This document shows, one piece after another, positions 46,538 to 57,181 of a stretch of DNA of 64,000 nt. Under the pieces are notes generated by a model, which was given only the letters and a program-made list of their open reading frames with translations, did not search any database and was not told the origin of the DNA. Both the position numbers and the translations under genes were made by a program. Source of the stretch: Rhizomicrobium sp. (GTDB lineage Bacteria; Pseudomonadota; Alphaproteobacteria; Micropepsales; Micropepsaceae); contig JBBCHM010000002.1 in the NCBI GenBank assembly GCA_037200045.1, positions 605,241-669,240 on the forward strand, given 5' to 3'. Positions within the stretch are counted from its first letter, which is position 1, and each line of letters begins with the position of its first letter.

Positions 46538-48702
46538 GACAGCCTCGCAAGCCGCAAGGCGTTCAACGTGACGATCAGCGAAGAGGCCGCCATGGCGCCG
46601 GCGGCGATCAGTGGCGTCACCAGTCCGGCGGCTGCGAGCGGGATCGCGGCGAGATTGTAGACCGCGGCGAACGCGAAATTCTGCAGCACCAGGCGGCGGG
46701 CCTTGCGGGCGATATCGACCGCCTCGACGATCGGCGCGATGGAATCGCCGCGCAGCACCATGTCAGCGGCGCGCTGGCTGACATCGGCGGCGCTGCCGGG
46801 CGCGATGGAGACATGCGCCAAAGCGAGAGCGCCGGCATCGTTCAGCCCGTCGCCGATCATGAGCACGCGTTCGCCCCGCGCCCGCAGGGCCTGCATGTGC
46901 GCGGCCTTCTCGGCGGGACCGATGGCGGCCTGCCAGCACTCGATGCCGGCTTCTTGCGCGATCTGCATCGCCGGTTCGGCGCGGTCGCCGGTTAGCATCT
47001 CGACCGCAATGCCGCGCGCCTTGAGGTCGGCGATCGTCTGTTTGGTGTCGGGCCGGATCTTGTCGTGGAACTCGAACCGCACGGGCGCCGCGTCGCCGGC
47101 GCGGAACCACAATTCGCTGCCATTAGAGGCCAGCCCGGCGCCGCACCACAGCGCGCTTCCGAGGCGATGCTCTTCGCCGCCGACGGCGGCGGAGAGTCCG
47201 GCGCCGGCGATCTCCGTGACCCCGGCGGCAACCGGCCCCATGCCGGCGGCCCCGGCGACGGCGCGGGCGAGCGGATGGCGGCTGGCACGTGCGAGCCGCG
47301 CGGCTGCGTCCAGCGTGGCGTGCGGAATTTCGGCGGCGTTGCGCAGCTCGGGCGTGCCCAATGTCAGCGTTCCGGTCTTGTCGAACACCGCGCGGTCGAT
47401 CTCGGCGAGGCGCTCCAAGGCGTCGCCGGACTTCACGAAGACGCCGCGATTGAACAGCCGGCCGGTGGCGACGATCTGCACCGCCGGCACCGCGAGACCC
47501 AGTGCGCAGGGACAGGTGATGATCAGAACGGCGATGGCGTTGGTCAACGCGACCGGCAGCGCGGCGCCGCCGACAAGCCACCCCGCGAACACCAGGAGCG
47601 ATGCGACGGCGACGAAGGGCACATAGGCGCGCGCCGCGCGGTCGGCCAGGCGGACATAGAGGCTGCGCGTCTGCTGACCCGCTTCGAGCAGCCGCGCGAG
47701 ATCGGCGACGAGCGAGTCGTCCACGCTCGCGGTGGCGCGCAGCACGACAGGGCGGCCGACGACGATGGTGCCCGCGCGCAGGACATCGCCGCGCCGGACC
47801 GCGACGGGCGCGCTCTCGCCGGTGACGAGCGAGATATCGGCATCGCTGTCGTCCTCGGCGACGCCATCGGCCGGAACGCGCTCGCCGCTGGCGAGCAGGA
47901 TGCGGTCGCCGGCCGCGAGTTCGCGTGCCGCAACCGTTTCCATTTCTCCGGCTGCCTTCAGCCGGCGCGCGGTCACCGCCTGGAGCGCGACCAGATGCTG
48001 CGCCGCGCCGCGCGCACGGTCGCGCAGGAGATAGTCGAGATAACGGCCGATCAACAGCAGGAAAGCCAGCATGACGGCGGCGTCGAAATAGGTATGCGCG
48101 CCGTGCAACGCGGTCTGATAGAGGCTGAGCGCGAGCGACAAGAGGATCGCTAGGCTGATCGGCACATCCATGTTGGTCTGGCGCTTGGCGAGGCTTTTCA
48201 GCGCCGACTGGAAAAAGGGCTGCGCCGCGAACAGCGACACCGGCACGGCGATGGCGGCGGCGAGCCAGAAGAAAAGCTGGCGGGTCGCCGGGCTCATGTC
48301 GCTCGCGCCGTACCACACCGCGTCCGTCAGGCCGACGACGAACACCGTGCCGAAACCGGCGATGGCGAGGCATCGCAGCAGGCGCCTGCCCTCTTCCTCA
48401 CCGGCGTCGAGCGACTGGGCGGCATCATAGGGCGCCGCTTCATAGCCCAGGGCCTGCACGCGATGGATAACGGCCAGCGGCGCGACGGCATCGCCCTGCC
48501 AGGCGACATGCAGCTTGCCGGTGGAGAGATTGAGGCGAGCCTCGGTCACGCCGGAAATGCCGCGCACCCCACCTTCGATCTTGGCGAGGCAGTTGGCGCA
48601 GCGCGCGCCGCGCACGGCGAGGTCCATGGCCGAGACGCCATCCGGCTCCGCCCGCACGAAGGCCGAATAATTGTCCGCCGGCGCCGCGCTCACGGCACCC
48701 AT
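46534..48702 (-). CDS. ccoI: CcoI, copper-transporting P1B-type ATPase for cbb3 oxidase assembly
   Basis: A 722-residue copper ATPase that supplies copper for CcoN maturation (also called FixI). The N-terminal metal-binding domain has GARCANCLAKIE (Cys35, Cys38). About eight TM helices follow, with the CPC ion-path motif in LIITCPCALGLAVP, the phosphorylation motif DKTGTLTLG, and the hinge MLTGDRAEPA and GDGLNDAGALA. The ATG at 48702 was chosen because the metal-binding domain begins shortly after and the gene then overlaps ccoH by 13 nt; the frame is open further upstream inside ccoH. It is cotranscribed with ccoH and ccoS. Confidence 0.95.
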   Translation of the reverse strand: MGAVSAAPADNYSAFVRAEPDGVSAMDLAVRGARCANCLAKIEGGVRGISGVTEARLNLSTGKLHVAWQGDAVAPLAVIHRVQALGYEAAPYDAAQSLDAGEEEGRRLLRCLAIAGFGTVFVVGLTDAVWYGASDMSPATRQLFFWLAAAIAVPVSLFAAQPFFQSALKSLAKRQTNMDVPISLAILLSLALSLYQTALHGAHTYFDAAVMLAFLLLIGRYLDYLLRDRARGAAQHLVALQAVTARRLKAAGEMETVAARELAAGDRILLASGERVPADGVAEDDSDADISLVTGESAPVAVRRGDVLRAGTIVVGRPVVLRATASVDDSLVADLARLLEAGQQTRSLYVRLADRAARAYVPFVAVASLLVFAGWLVGGAALPVALTNAIAVLIITCPCALGLAVPAVQIVATGRLFNRGVFVKSGDALERLAEIDRAVFDKTGTLTLGTPELRNAAEIPHATLDAAARLARASRHPLARAVAGAAGMGPVAAGVTEIAGAGLSAAVGGEEHRLGSALWCGAGLASNGSELWFRAGDAAPVRFEFHDKIRPDTKQTIADLKARGIAVEMLTGDRAEPAMQIAQEAGIECWQAAIGPAEKAAHMQALRARGERVLMIGDGLNDAGALALAHVSIAPGSAADVSQRAADMVLRGDSIAPIVEAVDIARKARRLVLQNFAFAAVYNLAAIPLAAAGLVTPLIAAGAMAASSLIVTLNALRLARLS

Positions 48703-49169
48703 AGCCGGGCCGTCGCCTCGAACGGGACGCGCCGGTTGTCGTTCGACAGGAGGATGTCCCAGACGCCGGAGGTGACGTTGCCCGCATCGGCCCAATAGCG
48801 GCCGCCGCCGGCCGCGACGACGCGAAGGACATGGTCGCGATTCTCGTCCGCCGGATGGCGAAGCTCCGCCGCCAGCACCGCGCCGCCGGGCGCGCGACCG
48901 GCCGCGTCCTTCAAGCCGATCTCGATCCGCACATGGCCGTCCTTCAGCCGCTGTACCGCGACGTCGGCCTTCCAGCCCAACCGCGCCTGCGCGGCGCGGC
49001 GTTCGAGCGTCGTGTTGTATTCGATGCCCTGAAGATAGGGCTTCTGTTCGTCCTCGCCGCGGAACGTCTCGACCGAGATCACGATGAAATAGACGTTCAC
49101 CGCGAAGATGCAGGCGAAGAAGACGCCCAGCCAGACGAGCACGCCGCGGCCGGTCAAGGGATGGGTCAT
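48690..49169 (-). CDS. ccoH: CcoH (FixH family)
   Basis: A 159-residue membrane protein of the FixH family, needed for cbb3 oxidase assembly. One N-terminal TM helix (GVLVWLGVFFACIFAVNVYF, about residues 9-30) is followed by VETFRGEDEQKPYLQGIEYN, the diagnostic FixH motif, and a periplasmic beta-sandwich with ELRHPADENRDH. The ATG overlaps the ccoG stop (ATGA) and the 3' end overlaps ccoI. This is the normal position and length for the family. Confidence 0.93.
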   Translation of the reverse strand: MTHPLTGRGVLVWLGVFFACIFAVNVYFIVISVETFRGEDEQKPYLQGIEYNTTLERRAAQARLGWKADVAVQRLKDGHVRIEIGLKDAAGRAPGGAVLAAELRHPADENRDHVLRVVAAGGGRYWADAGNVTSGVWDILLSNDNRRVPFEATARLWVP

Positions 49170-50680
49170 GGCTGTTCTCCCGACACGAAGACGGCGCCGG
49201 CCTCGCGGGTCTCGCCGCCCTTGGCGTCGCGCAAGACGAAATCGATATCCTGCGAGCCGTCCCGCAGATCGGGGCGGGCGACGGTCACCAGAACGCGCAC
49301 GGCGCGGACCTTGTCCGGATCGACCGCCAACTTGACCGGCAGCGAGACGACACCGAGGCCGATCACGTTCACTTTCGCGGCCTTGACGCCCGTAATCGAC
49401 AGATAAAAGCCGCGTGCGGTATCGGCGTGATTCATCAGCTTGAGCGTATAGCCGTTGCGCACCGAACCGTCCGCCAGGGCGACGAAGTTCGGGTTGCGGT
49501 CGCGGATGACATCGAGGCCGATCGTGTGACGGGTCAGAAAGCTGAACAGCATGATCGCCGAAACGACGACCAGGACCGCACCGTACAGCAGGGTCCGCGG
49601 ACGCACGAAGCGGAAGCGCGCTTGTTGGCCGGCCCCGCGGCGGCGCACATTGTCGTCGGTGTCGTAGGCGATCAGGCCCTTGGGCAGGCCGATGCGCGCC
49701 ATCACGTCGTCGCAGGCGTCGATGCACAGTCCGCAATTGATGCATTCGAGCTGGGCGCCGTCGCGGATGTCGATGCCCATCGGGCAGGCGGCGACACACT
49801 GGTTGCAGTCGATGCAGGCGCCGCGGCCCTCCCAGGGCTGGCCTTTCTTGTGCGGGCCGCGCGGCTCGCCGCGGTCGGAGCGATAGGTGACGCCGAGCGC
49901 CTCATTGTCGGTCATCGCGCCCTGAATGCGCGGCCAGGGGCACATATAGGTGCAGACCTGCTCGCGCATCAGACCGCCCAGCGTATAGGTCGTGAAGGCC
50001 AGCACGGCGATCGCGGCGTAGACGACAAGGGAGGCGTGACCGGTGAAGAGGTCGGCGGCCAGCGTGGGAGCGTCGGTGAAGTAGAACACCCAGGCACCGC
50101 CCGTCGCGATGGCGATCAGAATCCAGATCGTGTGTTTGGAAACGCGCTTGGCGACCTTGCCTGCCGTCCAGGGCGAAGCGGCGAGGCGGATGCGGGCGGC
50201 ACGGTCGCCTTCGATTAGGTTCTCGACATAGATGAACAGATCGGTCCACACCGTCTGTGGGCAGGCGTAGCCGCACCACAGCCGGCCGAACAGCGCGTTG
50301 ATCAGAAACAGCGTGACGGCGGCCAGCACCAGCAGGCCGGTGATGTAATAGACCTCCTGCGGCCAGATCTCGATAGAGAAGAAGTAGAAACGCTCATGCG
50401 CGAGGTCGACGAGCACCGCTTGGTTGGGCGCCGACGGCCCGCGATCCCAGCGGATCCACGGCACCAGATAATAGATCCCGAGGGTGACGATCATCACCGC
50501 CCATTTCACCTTGCGAAAGGCGCCGTGGACCAGCTTGGGATAGATCGGGACGCGCGACTTGTAGAATTGGCGGTTGGCGGCGCTGTTGCTCGCCTGCGCG
50601 TCGGACCGCTCCACGCCATCGGCCGCGTGCGTGACGACCGGCGTGGCGTTACGCATCGTGATGACAGTGCGCGCGGTCAC
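49166..50680 (-). CDS. ccoG: CcoG, cbb3 oxidase accessory 4Fe-4S protein
   Basis: A 504-residue membrane ferredoxin-like protein (FixG), thought to reduce copper for cbb3 assembly. There are about five TM segments. The membrane-proximal cysteine motif is RLWCGYACPQTVWTD, and two 4Fe-4S clusters are built from CIDCNQCVAACPMG and CINCGLCIDACDDV. The C-terminal ~150 residues form an Ig-like periplasmic domain. The GTG at 50680 has AAGG six bases upstream, 8 nt after the ccoP stop; an ATG at 50656 is an alternative. It is coupled to ccoH by ATGA. Confidence 0.95.
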   Translation of the reverse strand: MTARTVITMRNATPVVTHAADGVERSDAQASNSAANRQFYKSRVPIYPKLVHGAFRKVKWAVMIVTLGIYYLVPWIRWDRGPSAPNQAVLVDLAHERFYFFSIEIWPQEVYYITGLLVLAAVTLFLINALFGRLWCGYACPQTVWTDLFIYVENLIEGDRAARIRLAASPWTAGKVAKRVSKHTIWILIAIATGGAWVFYFTDAPTLAADLFTGHASLVVYAAIAVLAFTTYTLGGLMREQVCTYMCPWPRIQGAMTDNEALGVTYRSDRGEPRGPHKKGQPWEGRGACIDCNQCVAACPMGIDIRDGAQLECINCGLCIDACDDVMARIGLPKGLIAYDTDDNVRRRGAGQQARFRFVRPRTLLYGAVLVVVSAIMLFSFLTRHTIGLDVIRDRNPNFVALADGSVRNGYTLKLMNHADTARGFYLSITGVKAAKVNVIGLGVVSLPVKLAVDPDKVRAVRVLVTVARPDLRDGSQDIDFVLRDAKGGETREAGAVFVSGEQP

Positions 50681-50688
50681 GATTTGCC

Positions 50689-51561
50689 TTACTCCCCGCC
50701 ACCGAGGCTGTGAACGTAGACGGCCAACGCCTTGATCTCTTCCGGCGACAGGCGCCCGCCCCAGGTCGGCATCACGCCGCCATGGCCGTTCCAGATCTGG
50801 TCGTGGATGTCGTCGCGCGTCGGGCCGTAGAGCCAGTCATTGTCGGTGAGGTTCGGCGCGCCCACGGTGCGGTCGCCCTTGCCGGCCGGGCCGTGGCACA
50901 TCGCGCAATTGTCGGCGAACAGCTTGGTCGCACGCGCGACGGCGCGGGCATCGGCTGGGCGGCCCGAGATGTGAACGACAAATTCCGTCAGATCGTCGAC
51001 CTGTCCCGGCTTCAGGATGCCGTCGCGGCCGAAGGCCGGCATCTGCGACTGCCTCGTGTCGGGACTGGTCGAGCGCACGCCGACCGTGATCGTGTGCTGG
51101 ATGTCGGCAAGCTTGCCGCCCCACAGCCAGACGTCGTCGTTGAGGTTCGGATAGCCGTGCGCGCCCTGTCCGCCGCTGCCATGGCAGGCGGCGCAGTTGT
51201 CGCCGAAGGTCGCGCGGCCCTCGGCCAGCGCGAACTGGAGCAAGTCCGGGTTCGCCTGGATCTGCGCGAGACTGGCATTGGCCAGCTCGCGATCCTTGCC
51301 GAGACGCGCGGCCTTGAGCGCGGCAACGTCGGCGGCGACTTCGTCGCGCTGCGAATGGTTAAGGACGCCATGGGTGTAACCATAGATGCCCGGCCATGCC
51401 GGCATCAGGATCCAATAACCGATCGCCCAGGCGATGCAGATGAAAAACAGGCCGAGCCACCAGCGCGGCAGCGGCGTGTTGAGCTCCTTGATTCCGTCCC
51501 ATTCATGGCCGGTGGTCTCGGTGCCGGAGACCTGGTCGATGTCCTTGTCGTGGTCCGACAT
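50689..51561 (-). CDS. ccoP: CcoP, dihaem cytochrome c subunit of cbb3 oxidase
   Basis: A 290-residue subunit. It has a cytoplasmic N-terminus ending LPRWWLGLFF, a TM helix (about 34-54), then two cytochrome c domains with haem motifs CAACH (123-127) and CAMCH (219-223) and axial Met candidates in QSQMPAFG and GGVMPTWGG. It passes electrons from the bc1 complex or soluble cytochromes to CcoO/CcoN. The ATG at 51561 overlaps the ccoQ stop (ATGA) and has GGAG upstream. It is the normal length. Confidence 0.95.
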   Translation of the reverse strand: MSDHDKDIDQVSGTETTGHEWDGIKELNTPLPRWWLGLFFICIAWAIGYWILMPAWPGIYGYTHGVLNHSQRDEVAADVAALKAARLGKDRELANASLAQIQANPDLLQFALAEGRATFGDNCAACHGSGGQGAHGYPNLNDDVWLWGGKLADIQHTITVGVRSTSPDTRQSQMPAFGRDGILKPGQVDDLTEFVVHISGRPADARAVARATKLFADNCAMCHGPAGKGDRTVGAPNLTDNDWLYGPTRDDIHDQIWNGHGGVMPTWGGRLSPEEIKALAVYVHSLGGGE

Positions 51562-51725
51562 CAGATTTCTCCCTCGTTCAGGGGGATTTGCGCCGCTTCC
51601 TCGAAGCGCTTCTTGTTGGAGGGCCACAACGCATAGGCGAAGGCGACCGCGAACATGACGATGAAATAGACGGCGCCCCAGCTCTGGGCAAAGGCCAGCA
51701 CGTCTTCGTAAGCCCAGCGTTCCAT
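51561..51725 (-). CDS. ccoQ: CcoQ (FixQ) small subunit of cbb3 oxidase
   Basis: A 54-residue protein: MERWAYEDVLAFAQSWGAVY, then a single TM helix (FIVMFAVAFAYALWP) and a charged tail NKKRFEEAAQIPLNEGEI. The size, TM position and WP-x-NKxxF motif after the helix are those of FixQ/CcoQ, which stabilises CcoP in the complex. It lies 2 nt after ccoO and overlaps ccoP. Confidence 0.93.
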   Translation of the reverse strand: MERWAYEDVLAFAQSWGAVYFIVMFAVAFAYALWPSNKKRFEEAAQIPLNEGEI

Positions 51726-51727
51726 GA

Positions 51728-52456
51728 CTATCTCCGGTTCTCGGGCGCGTTGGCGCGATAGGTCTTGAAGTCCACCAGCGTGCCGAGCATCTGCAGATAG
51801 GCGATCAGGGCATCGGCTTCGGTGACCTCCTTCGGATTGCCGTCGAAGTCGCGCGCGGCGGCCTTGGGGTAGCGCTTCTTGAAGGCGTCGACGCCGTCGC
51901 CGTCGGGGTTGGCCTGCGCCTCAAGGTCCGCGGCCGCGTTGGCGATGTCGGCATCCGTGTAGGGCACGCCGACCGTCCGGTTGGCGCGCATCACGTCGGC
52001 GATGTCGCGATAGTTGAGCGGCGTCTTTTCGAGGAAGACATAGGGCGGCATGATCGACTCCGGCACGACCGAGCGTGGATCGGCAAGATGTGCGCGCTGC
52101 CATTCGTCGGAATACTTTCCGCCGACACGGGCAAGATCCGGGCCGGTGCGTTCCGAGCCCCACTGGAACGGGTGGTCGTACATGCTTTCGGCGGCCAGGC
52201 TGTAATGACCGTAGCGCTCGACCTCGTCGCGCAGCGAACGGATCATCTGGCTATGGCAGACATAGCAGCCTTCGCGGATGTAGATGTCGCGGCCGGCGAG
52301 TTCGAGCGGCGTGTAGGGCCGCATGCCTTCGACCTTCTCGACCGTGCCATTCACCCAGAAGAGCGGCGCGATCTCCACGGCGCCGCCGATCGCGACGACG
52401 AGAAGGATGCCGATCAACAGCAGGATCGAGTTCTTTTCGAGGATCTGATGGTTCAC
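51728..52456 (-). CDS. ccoO: CcoO, monohaem cytochrome c subunit of cbb3 oxidase
   Basis: A 242-residue membrane-anchored cytochrome c. The TM anchor (about 10-31) is followed by [16 protein letters not shown], with the haem site Cys64-Cys67-His68, and the axial Met probably in [33 protein letters not shown] is a strongly conserved CcoO segment. The GTG start overlaps the ccoN stop (GTGA), giving coupled translation of the two core subunits. Confidence 0.95.
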   Translation of the reverse strand: MNHQILEKNSILLLIGILLVVAIGGAVEIAPLFWVNGTVEKVEGMRPYTPLELAGRDIYIREGCYVCHSQMIRSLRDEVERYGHYSLAAESMYDHPFQWGSERTGPDLARVGGKYSDEWQRAHLADPRSVVPESIMPPYVFLEKTPLNYRDIADVMRANRTVGVPYTDADIANAAADLEAQANPDGDGVDAFKKRYPKAAARDFDGNPKEVTEADALIAYLQMLGTLVDFKTYRANAPENRR

Positions 52457-54093
52457 GACACGGCCTCCGCGGCGAGAAGAGGCGCGGGTGCCGCGGCGGG
52501 TGCGCCGCTCTGGACCGTGCGCCAGAGATTGTAGGCCATGATCAGGGTGCCGGCCAGATACAGCGCCCCGCCGACCGCGCGGATGATGTAGTAGGGATGC
52601 ATCGCCTGAACCGTCTCGACGAAGGAATATTCGAGGAAGCCGAAGTCGTTATAGGCGCGCCACATCAGGCCCTGCATGATGCCGGCGACCCACATCGAGG
52701 TGATGTAGAGCACGATGCCGAGCGTCGAGATCCAGAAGTGCCATTCGACCAGCGCGTTGGAATAAAGCGCCTTCTTCTTCCACAGCCACGGCACCAGACA
52801 GTAGAGCGCGCCGAAGCTGATATAGCCGACCCAGCCGAGCGCGCCGGAATGGACGTGGCCGATGGTCCAATTGGTGTAGTGCGACAGCGCGTTGACGGTG
52901 CGCACGCTCATCACCGGGCCCTCGAAGGTCGACATGCCGTAGAACGCGACGGAGACCACCAGCATGCGTAGAACCGGATCGGTGCGCAGCTTGTCCCACG
53001 CGCCCGACAGCGTCATCAGGCCGTTGATCATGCCGCCCCAGCTCGGCATCCACAGGATGATCGAGAAGGTCATGCCGAGGGTTTGCGCCCAGTCGGGCAG
53101 CGCGGTGTAGAGCAGATGATGCGGGCCGGCCCAGATGTAGATGAAGATCAGCGTCCAGAAATGGACGATGGAGAGCCGGTAGGAATAGATCGGCCGCTCG
53201 GCGCGCTTGGGAATGAAGTAGTACATGATGCCGAGGAAGCCGGCGGTGAGGAAGAAGCCGACCGCGTTGTGGCCGTACCACCACTGCGTCAGCGCGTCCT
53301 GCACGCCGGAGAACACCGACACGCTCTTGGTCGAGAGCAGCGAGACCGGCAGCGACAGGTTGTTGACGATGTGCAGGATCGCGATGGTCGCGATGAAGGC
53401 CAGATAGAACCAGTTCGCCACATAGATATGCGGCTCCTTGCGCTTGATGATCGTGCCGAGGAAGGTCAGCAGGTAGCAGACCCACACGATCGTCAGCCAC
53501 AGATCGGCATACCATTCCGGCTCGGCATATTCGCGGCCCTCGGTGACGCCGAGCAGATAGCCGGTGCCGGCGAGCACGATGAAGGTATTGTAGCCCCAGA
53601 ACACAAACCAAGGGAGCGAGCCGCCGAACAGCGCCGCCCTTGTCGTGCGCTGCACAACATAGAACGACGTGGCAATGAGCACATTGCCGCCGAAGGCGAA
53701 GATCACAGCCGAGGTATGGAGCGGGCGCAGGCGGCCGAAATTCGTCCACGGCCAATCGGGAAAGTAGAACAGGCTCGGGAAGGAGAGCTGCAGCGCGATG
53801 ATCAGGCCGACCAGCATGCCGGCAATGCCCCAGAACATCGCGGCGATGACGCCGGCCTTGACGACGTTGTTGCGGTAGCCGGACCCCTCCTCCGCCGGAA
53901 CGCCGCCGCCATAGTTGACGAGATAGAAGATGCCGATGCCCAGCATGCAGGCCGCGAAGGTCCAAGCCTGGATGACCATCGCCGAATCGGGGGATCGCGC
54001 CGCCTCGATGATCGCGGCGATGAAACCGGCGCCGACAAGCACCGGCAGAACGGCCAGATCGAAGCGGAAGGGACGTTCAGCGGCAGCTTGCAT
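52453..54093 (-). CDS. ccoN: CcoN, catalytic subunit of cbb3-type cytochrome c oxidase
   Basis: A 546-residue, 12-TM haem-copper oxidase that reduces oxygen to water at low oxygen and pumps protons. His ligands and signature segments are visible: [34 protein letters not shown] (copper B His), [10 protein letters not shown] (His pair) and [14 protein letters not shown] (haem ligands). The ATG at 54093 has GAGG six bases upstream; the frame is open for 50 more codons, but that part is not CcoN-like. Transcription probably starts near 54242 under a perfect FNR/FixK box at 54276-54289. It is the first gene of ccoNOQPGHIS. Confidence 0.97.
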   Translation of the reverse strand: MQAAAERPFRFDLAVLPVLVGAGFIAAIIEAARSPDSAMVIQAWTFAACMLGIGIFYLVNYGGGVPAEEGSGYRNNVVKAGVIAAMFWGIAGMLVGLIIALQLSFPSLFYFPDWPWTNFGRLRPLHTSAVIFAFGGNVLIATSFYVVQRTTRAALFGGSLPWFVFWGYNTFIVLAGTGYLLGVTEGREYAEPEWYADLWLTIVWVCYLLTFLGTIIKRKEPHIYVANWFYLAFIATIAILHIVNNLSLPVSLLSTKSVSVFSGVQDALTQWWYGHNAVGFFLTAGFLGIMYYFIPKRAERPIYSYRLSIVHFWTLIFIYIWAGPHHLLYTALPDWAQTLGMTFSIILWMPSWGGMINGLMTLSGAWDKLRTDPVLRMLVVSVAFYGMSTFEGPVMSVRTVNALSHYTNWTIGHVHSGALGWVGYISFGALYCLVPWLWKKKALYSNALVEWHFWISTLGIVLYITSMWVAGIMQGLMWRAYNDFGFLEYSFVETVQAMHPYYIIRAVGGALYLAGTLIMAYNLWRTVQSGAPAAAPAPLLAAEAVS

Positions 54094-54223
54094 CTTCGGC
54101 CTCACGTTGGGGGGATGCTTTGGCGGGTTCGGAACGAGCGGGCGCGCTTGGCGCGGCGAGAGCGTGGGCCGCGGCGCAATAGGCTTCCCAGCCCGCGGTG
54201 GATTGCTGTGACTCTGGCGGCAT
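54077..54223 (-). CDS. possible 48-codon leader ORF upstream of ccoN
   Basis: An ATG at 54223 has AGGGGAG six bases upstream and opens a 48-residue frame ([16 protein letters not shown] and on) that ends 17 nt inside ccoN in another frame. If FixK activates from the box at 54276-54289 the transcript would begin near 54242, making this the first translatable ORF. The peptide has no recognisable domain or TM segment. It could be a real small protein, a translational-coupling leader, or chance. Confidence 0.35.
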   Translation of the reverse strand: MPPESQQSTAGWEAYCAAAHALAAPSAPARSEPAKASPQREAEDASCR

Positions 54224-54275
54224 GCAGGGCTCCCCTGTTTCACCGCCTGCTTGGCCCGGAACGTCCGCGCCTTGC

Positions 54276-54289
54276 TTGATCAGAATCAA
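54276..54289 (-). promoter_or_regulatory. FNR/FixK box upstream of ccoN
   Basis: TTGAT, four bases CAGA, then ATCAA: a perfect match to the palindromic FNR/FixK consensus TTGATN4ATCAA. It lies 183 nt before the ccoN start. For an activator bound about 40 nt upstream of the start, transcription would begin near 54242. The fixK gene at 62 kb is the obvious source of the activator. Confidence 0.85.
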
Positions 54290-54346
54290 TGGTTGGGGCA
54301 AATGCGTCTGCAGCAATCCGCCGCGACGGTCAGGTTGTCGCGCCGC

Positions 54347-56968
54347 TCAGCTCGCGGCGCGATATTCGGTCGGCACCGAGGCCTTGTGCAGGTCGATCCA
54401 AATCGCGACGGCGACAGCCGCTGCCGCGACGGCGTCGCGCAAGGCCGTGATGGCCGGCACGCAGTCGGCGTCTTCGCCGCGCCGGATCAGCTCTTCCAGG
54501 GACCGCGCCAGCGCGCCGGCACGCCGGGCACCGACGTTCCCGGCGGCGCTGACGATGATGTGGGCCGCCCCGGCCACCCGCTTCAGGTCATGCGCTTCCG
54601 AAGCCGCCGCGATCTCGGCGACCTGGCGCTCGCATTCGCGCATCGTCTCGAACAGGAATTCGCGGGCCTTGGCCGCGCCCATGACGTCCGTGAGCATCTT
54701 GACCGTCGGCTCGTCGAGCAGGAGCGCCTCGGCGGCCTCTTCCGGCATGGGCGCGGGCACCGGTCTGGTGGCGCCTGGAATCCGCGCCAGCTTTTGCAGC
54801 AGCAGGCTCGGACTGACCGGCTTGGAAATGTAGTCATCCATCCCGGCCCGAAGATATTCTTCCCGCGCGCCGGACATCGCATGCGCCGTCATCGCGATGA
54901 TCGGAATGCGCGCCTTGGCGGAGGGCAGCTTGCGTATCTGCTTGGTGGCCTCGATGCCGTCGAGCTCCGGCATCTGGATGTCCATCAGGACGACGTCGAA
55001 GTCTCCGGCGCGCAGCGCGTCCACCGCCTCATGGCCGTTGTTGGCCACGACGACGGTGTGACCGGCCTTGGCGAGAAGATGGACGGCGAATTGCTGATTG
55101 ATCTTGTTGTCCTCCGCGAGAAGCACGCGCAGGGCGGCGCCGGCCGGCTTCGGCCCGGCCGCGTTGGCGGGGCCGTCCGGCTTGTAGCTTTGCCGCTGGC
55201 CGTAAATATTGATCAGGCAGTCGAACAGTTCGTGCTGCCGCACGGGTTTTTCTAGGATCGCATCGAAATGGTCTCGTGCGTGATCAAGGCCGTGACGCCC
55301 GCCGGACGAGACGAGCACCAGCTTCGCGTCGGACAAATGCGGATTGCGGCGGATCCGTTCGGCTAGGACGTCGCCGGAAAGTCCCGGCATCATGCGGTCG
55401 AGGAACACGATGTCGTAGGGCGCGCCGCGGTGCCAGGCGCGCTCCAGTTCGGCCATCGCGCCGAAGCCATCCTGCTCGCTGCGGACGTTCATGCCCAGGG
55501 CCCCGAGCATGCGGCTGATGACCTCGACGTTCATCGCGATATCGTCGACCAGGAGAACACGTAGATTGCGCAATTGCTCGGGCAGCGCGTCGCGCGCGAC
55601 CACCGCGCCGCGCGAGCGCTGCAGGCGTAGCTCGAAGGCGAAGGTCGAGCCCGCGCCGACGCGGCTCGTCACTTCGATCCGCCCGCCCATCAAGTCGATT
55701 AGCTGCTTGCAGATCGCCAGGCCCAGGCCGGTGCCGCCGTAGCGGCGCGTCATCGAACTGTCGGCCTGGCTGAACTTCACGAACAACCGCTCGCGCACGC
55801 TTTCCGGCATGCCGATTCCGGTGTCCTCGATCTCGAAGCGCAGCGGGACCAGCCCGTCCGGCGACGCGTCAACCTGCAGGCGCTTGACGTGGACCCGGAC
55901 GGATACGCCGCCCTTCTCGGTGAATTTGAGGGCATTGCCGATCAGGTTGAGAAGTATCTGGCGGATGCGCGTGGGATCGCCGCGATAGACGCCCTGCGCA
56001 TCGGGATCGACGAAGGCACCGATGTCGATGCCCTTCTCGCGGGCCCGCGGCGACATCAGCGCGACGGCGCTCTCCACCGTGTTGACGATGTCGAAATCGA
56101 TGATCTCCAGCTCGATCTTGCCGGCTTCGAGCTTGGAAATGTCGAGGATGTCGTTGACGACGGTCAGGAGCGCCTCGCCGGACTCCTGGACGGTCGAGGC
56201 GAAACGGAGCTGCTCCGCGTCGAGATCGGTGTCCATGAGCAGGCTGGTCATGCCGAGAATGCCGTTCATCGGCGTGCGGATCTCGTGACTCATATTGGCG
56301 AGGAATTCCGACTTGGCGCGGTTGCCCGCGTCGGCGAGTTCCTTGGCGTCGCGCAGATTGGCGGCCATCGCCTCCTGGCGGCGGACGAGCCGGAACAGCA
56401 TCGCGCTCAACGCGCCGACGAGAAGCGAGATGAGGACCAGGCCCGATCCCTCGGTGATCGCGCCCCGGCGCCAGCCGGCCAGGGCCTCGGCTTCGGTGAC
56501 GCGCGCCGTGGCCACGATCCCGGTGGCGGGACGGACCGCGGTCGCGACGACCCAGCCGTTTTCGACATGCGTCCTGGGGCGCACCAAGGCTTTGGGACCG
56601 GCCGTTCGCTCGGCCGGCACGCGATCGAAACCGACGACGAGCGTGGCATGTTCGGGCGGCAGGGCCATCTCGCGAAATTGCGCCAGAGCCGCTCTCAGCC
56701 AGGCCGGCGGCCGGCGCATGTCGATCTCGTCGCCGCCGTGCAGCGCGATCAACGCGGCCGCGAAATCCGCGTTCGCACCCGCGAAGGATGCCATGTCGGC
56801 CTCGACGTCCGAGATCGCGTCGCCGTGCTCGACGAATGTGAGCCAGGAATAGCCGGCCCAGAGCGGCACCAGGAAGGACAGCGCCATGATCGCCGCGAAT
56901 GTCGTCAGCGAAGGTCGCCAGCCGAGTAAACGCAAAGTCGTCTGACGCGATTTCGATTCGACGCTCAC
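54347..56968 (-). CDS. hybrid sensor histidine kinase (HisKA-HATPase-REC-REC-HPt)
   Basis: An 873-residue membrane hybrid kinase. Two TM segments (about 22-42 and 176-196) flank a ~130-residue periplasmic sensor. Then come HisKA with [16 protein letters not shown] (His228), an HATPase domain with [11 protein letters not shown] and [20 protein letters not shown]1 ([12 protein letters not shown]), REC2 ([18 protein letters not shown]) and a C-terminal HPt-like domain with [13 protein letters not shown]. It is a full phosphorelay in one chain and needs an output regulator elsewhere. The GTG at 56968 has CAGGAG eight bases upstream; GTG 56977 is too close to it. It lies between the cco promoter and the receiver/fixJ/fixL genes, all on the same strand. 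The input signal is unknown. Confidence 0.9.
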   Translation of the reverse strand: MSVESKSRQTTLRLLGWRPSLTTFAAIMALSFLVPLWAGYSWLTFVEHGDAISDVEADMASFAGANADFAAALIALHGGDEIDMRRPPAWLRAALAQFREMALPPEHATLVVGFDRVPAERTAGPKALVRPRTHVENGWVVATAVRPATGIVATARVTEAEALAGWRRGAITEGSGLVLISLLVGALSAMLFRLVRRQEAMAANLRDAKELADAGNRAKSEFLANMSHEIRTPMNGILGMTSLLMDTDLDAEQLRFASTVQESGEALLTVVNDILDISKLEAGKIELEIIDFDIVNTVESAVALMSPRAREKGIDIGAFVDPDAQGVYRGDPTRIRQILLNLIGNALKFTEKGGVSVRVHVKRLQVDASPDGLVPLRFEIEDTGIGMPESVRERLFVKFSQADSSMTRRYGGTGLGLAICKQLIDLMGGRIEVTSRVGAGSTFAFELRLQRSRGAVVARDALPEQLRNLRVLLVDDIAMNVEVISRMLGALGMNVRSEQDGFGAMAELERAWHRGAPYDIVFLDRMMPGLSGDVLAERIRRNPHLSDAKLVLVSSGGRHGLDHARDHFDAILEKPVRQHELFDCLINIYGQRQSYKPDGPANAAGPKPAGAALRVLLAEDNKINQQFAVHLLAKAGHTVVVANNGHEAVDALRAGDFDVVLMDIQMPELDGIEATKQIRKLPSAKARIPIIAMTAHAMSGAREEYLRAGMDDYISKPVSPSLLLQKLARIPGATRPVPAPMPEEAAEALLLDEPTVKMLTDVMGAAKAREFLFETMRECERQVAEIAAASEAHDLKRVAGAAHIIVSAAGNVGARRAGALARSLEELIRRGEDADCVPAITALRDAVAAAAVAVAIWIDLHKASVPTEYRAAS

Positions 56969-57181
56969 GGCCGGCACTCCTGGACAATGCGGTGGGCGTA
57001 CCGGTTCGATGGCAAACCTTGCGCGAAGCTAGGCTGGTTTGCTTTCGCGGCCCTTAAGCCGAAGGCCGATTTTGCGTTGCATCGTGTATGGAGTAATGCG
57101 TATGGGCGCGATTGAAGTTCCACCGGCCGCTAAAAGAATGGGCGCGGGGACAATAACAAAATTCGCCGCGCCCGCCTTGTC

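Noticed and set aside
52100..53000. Plus-strand frames over ccoO and ccoN
   Set aside because: These are shadow frames over conserved oxidase subunits with complete haem and copper motifs on the minus strand.
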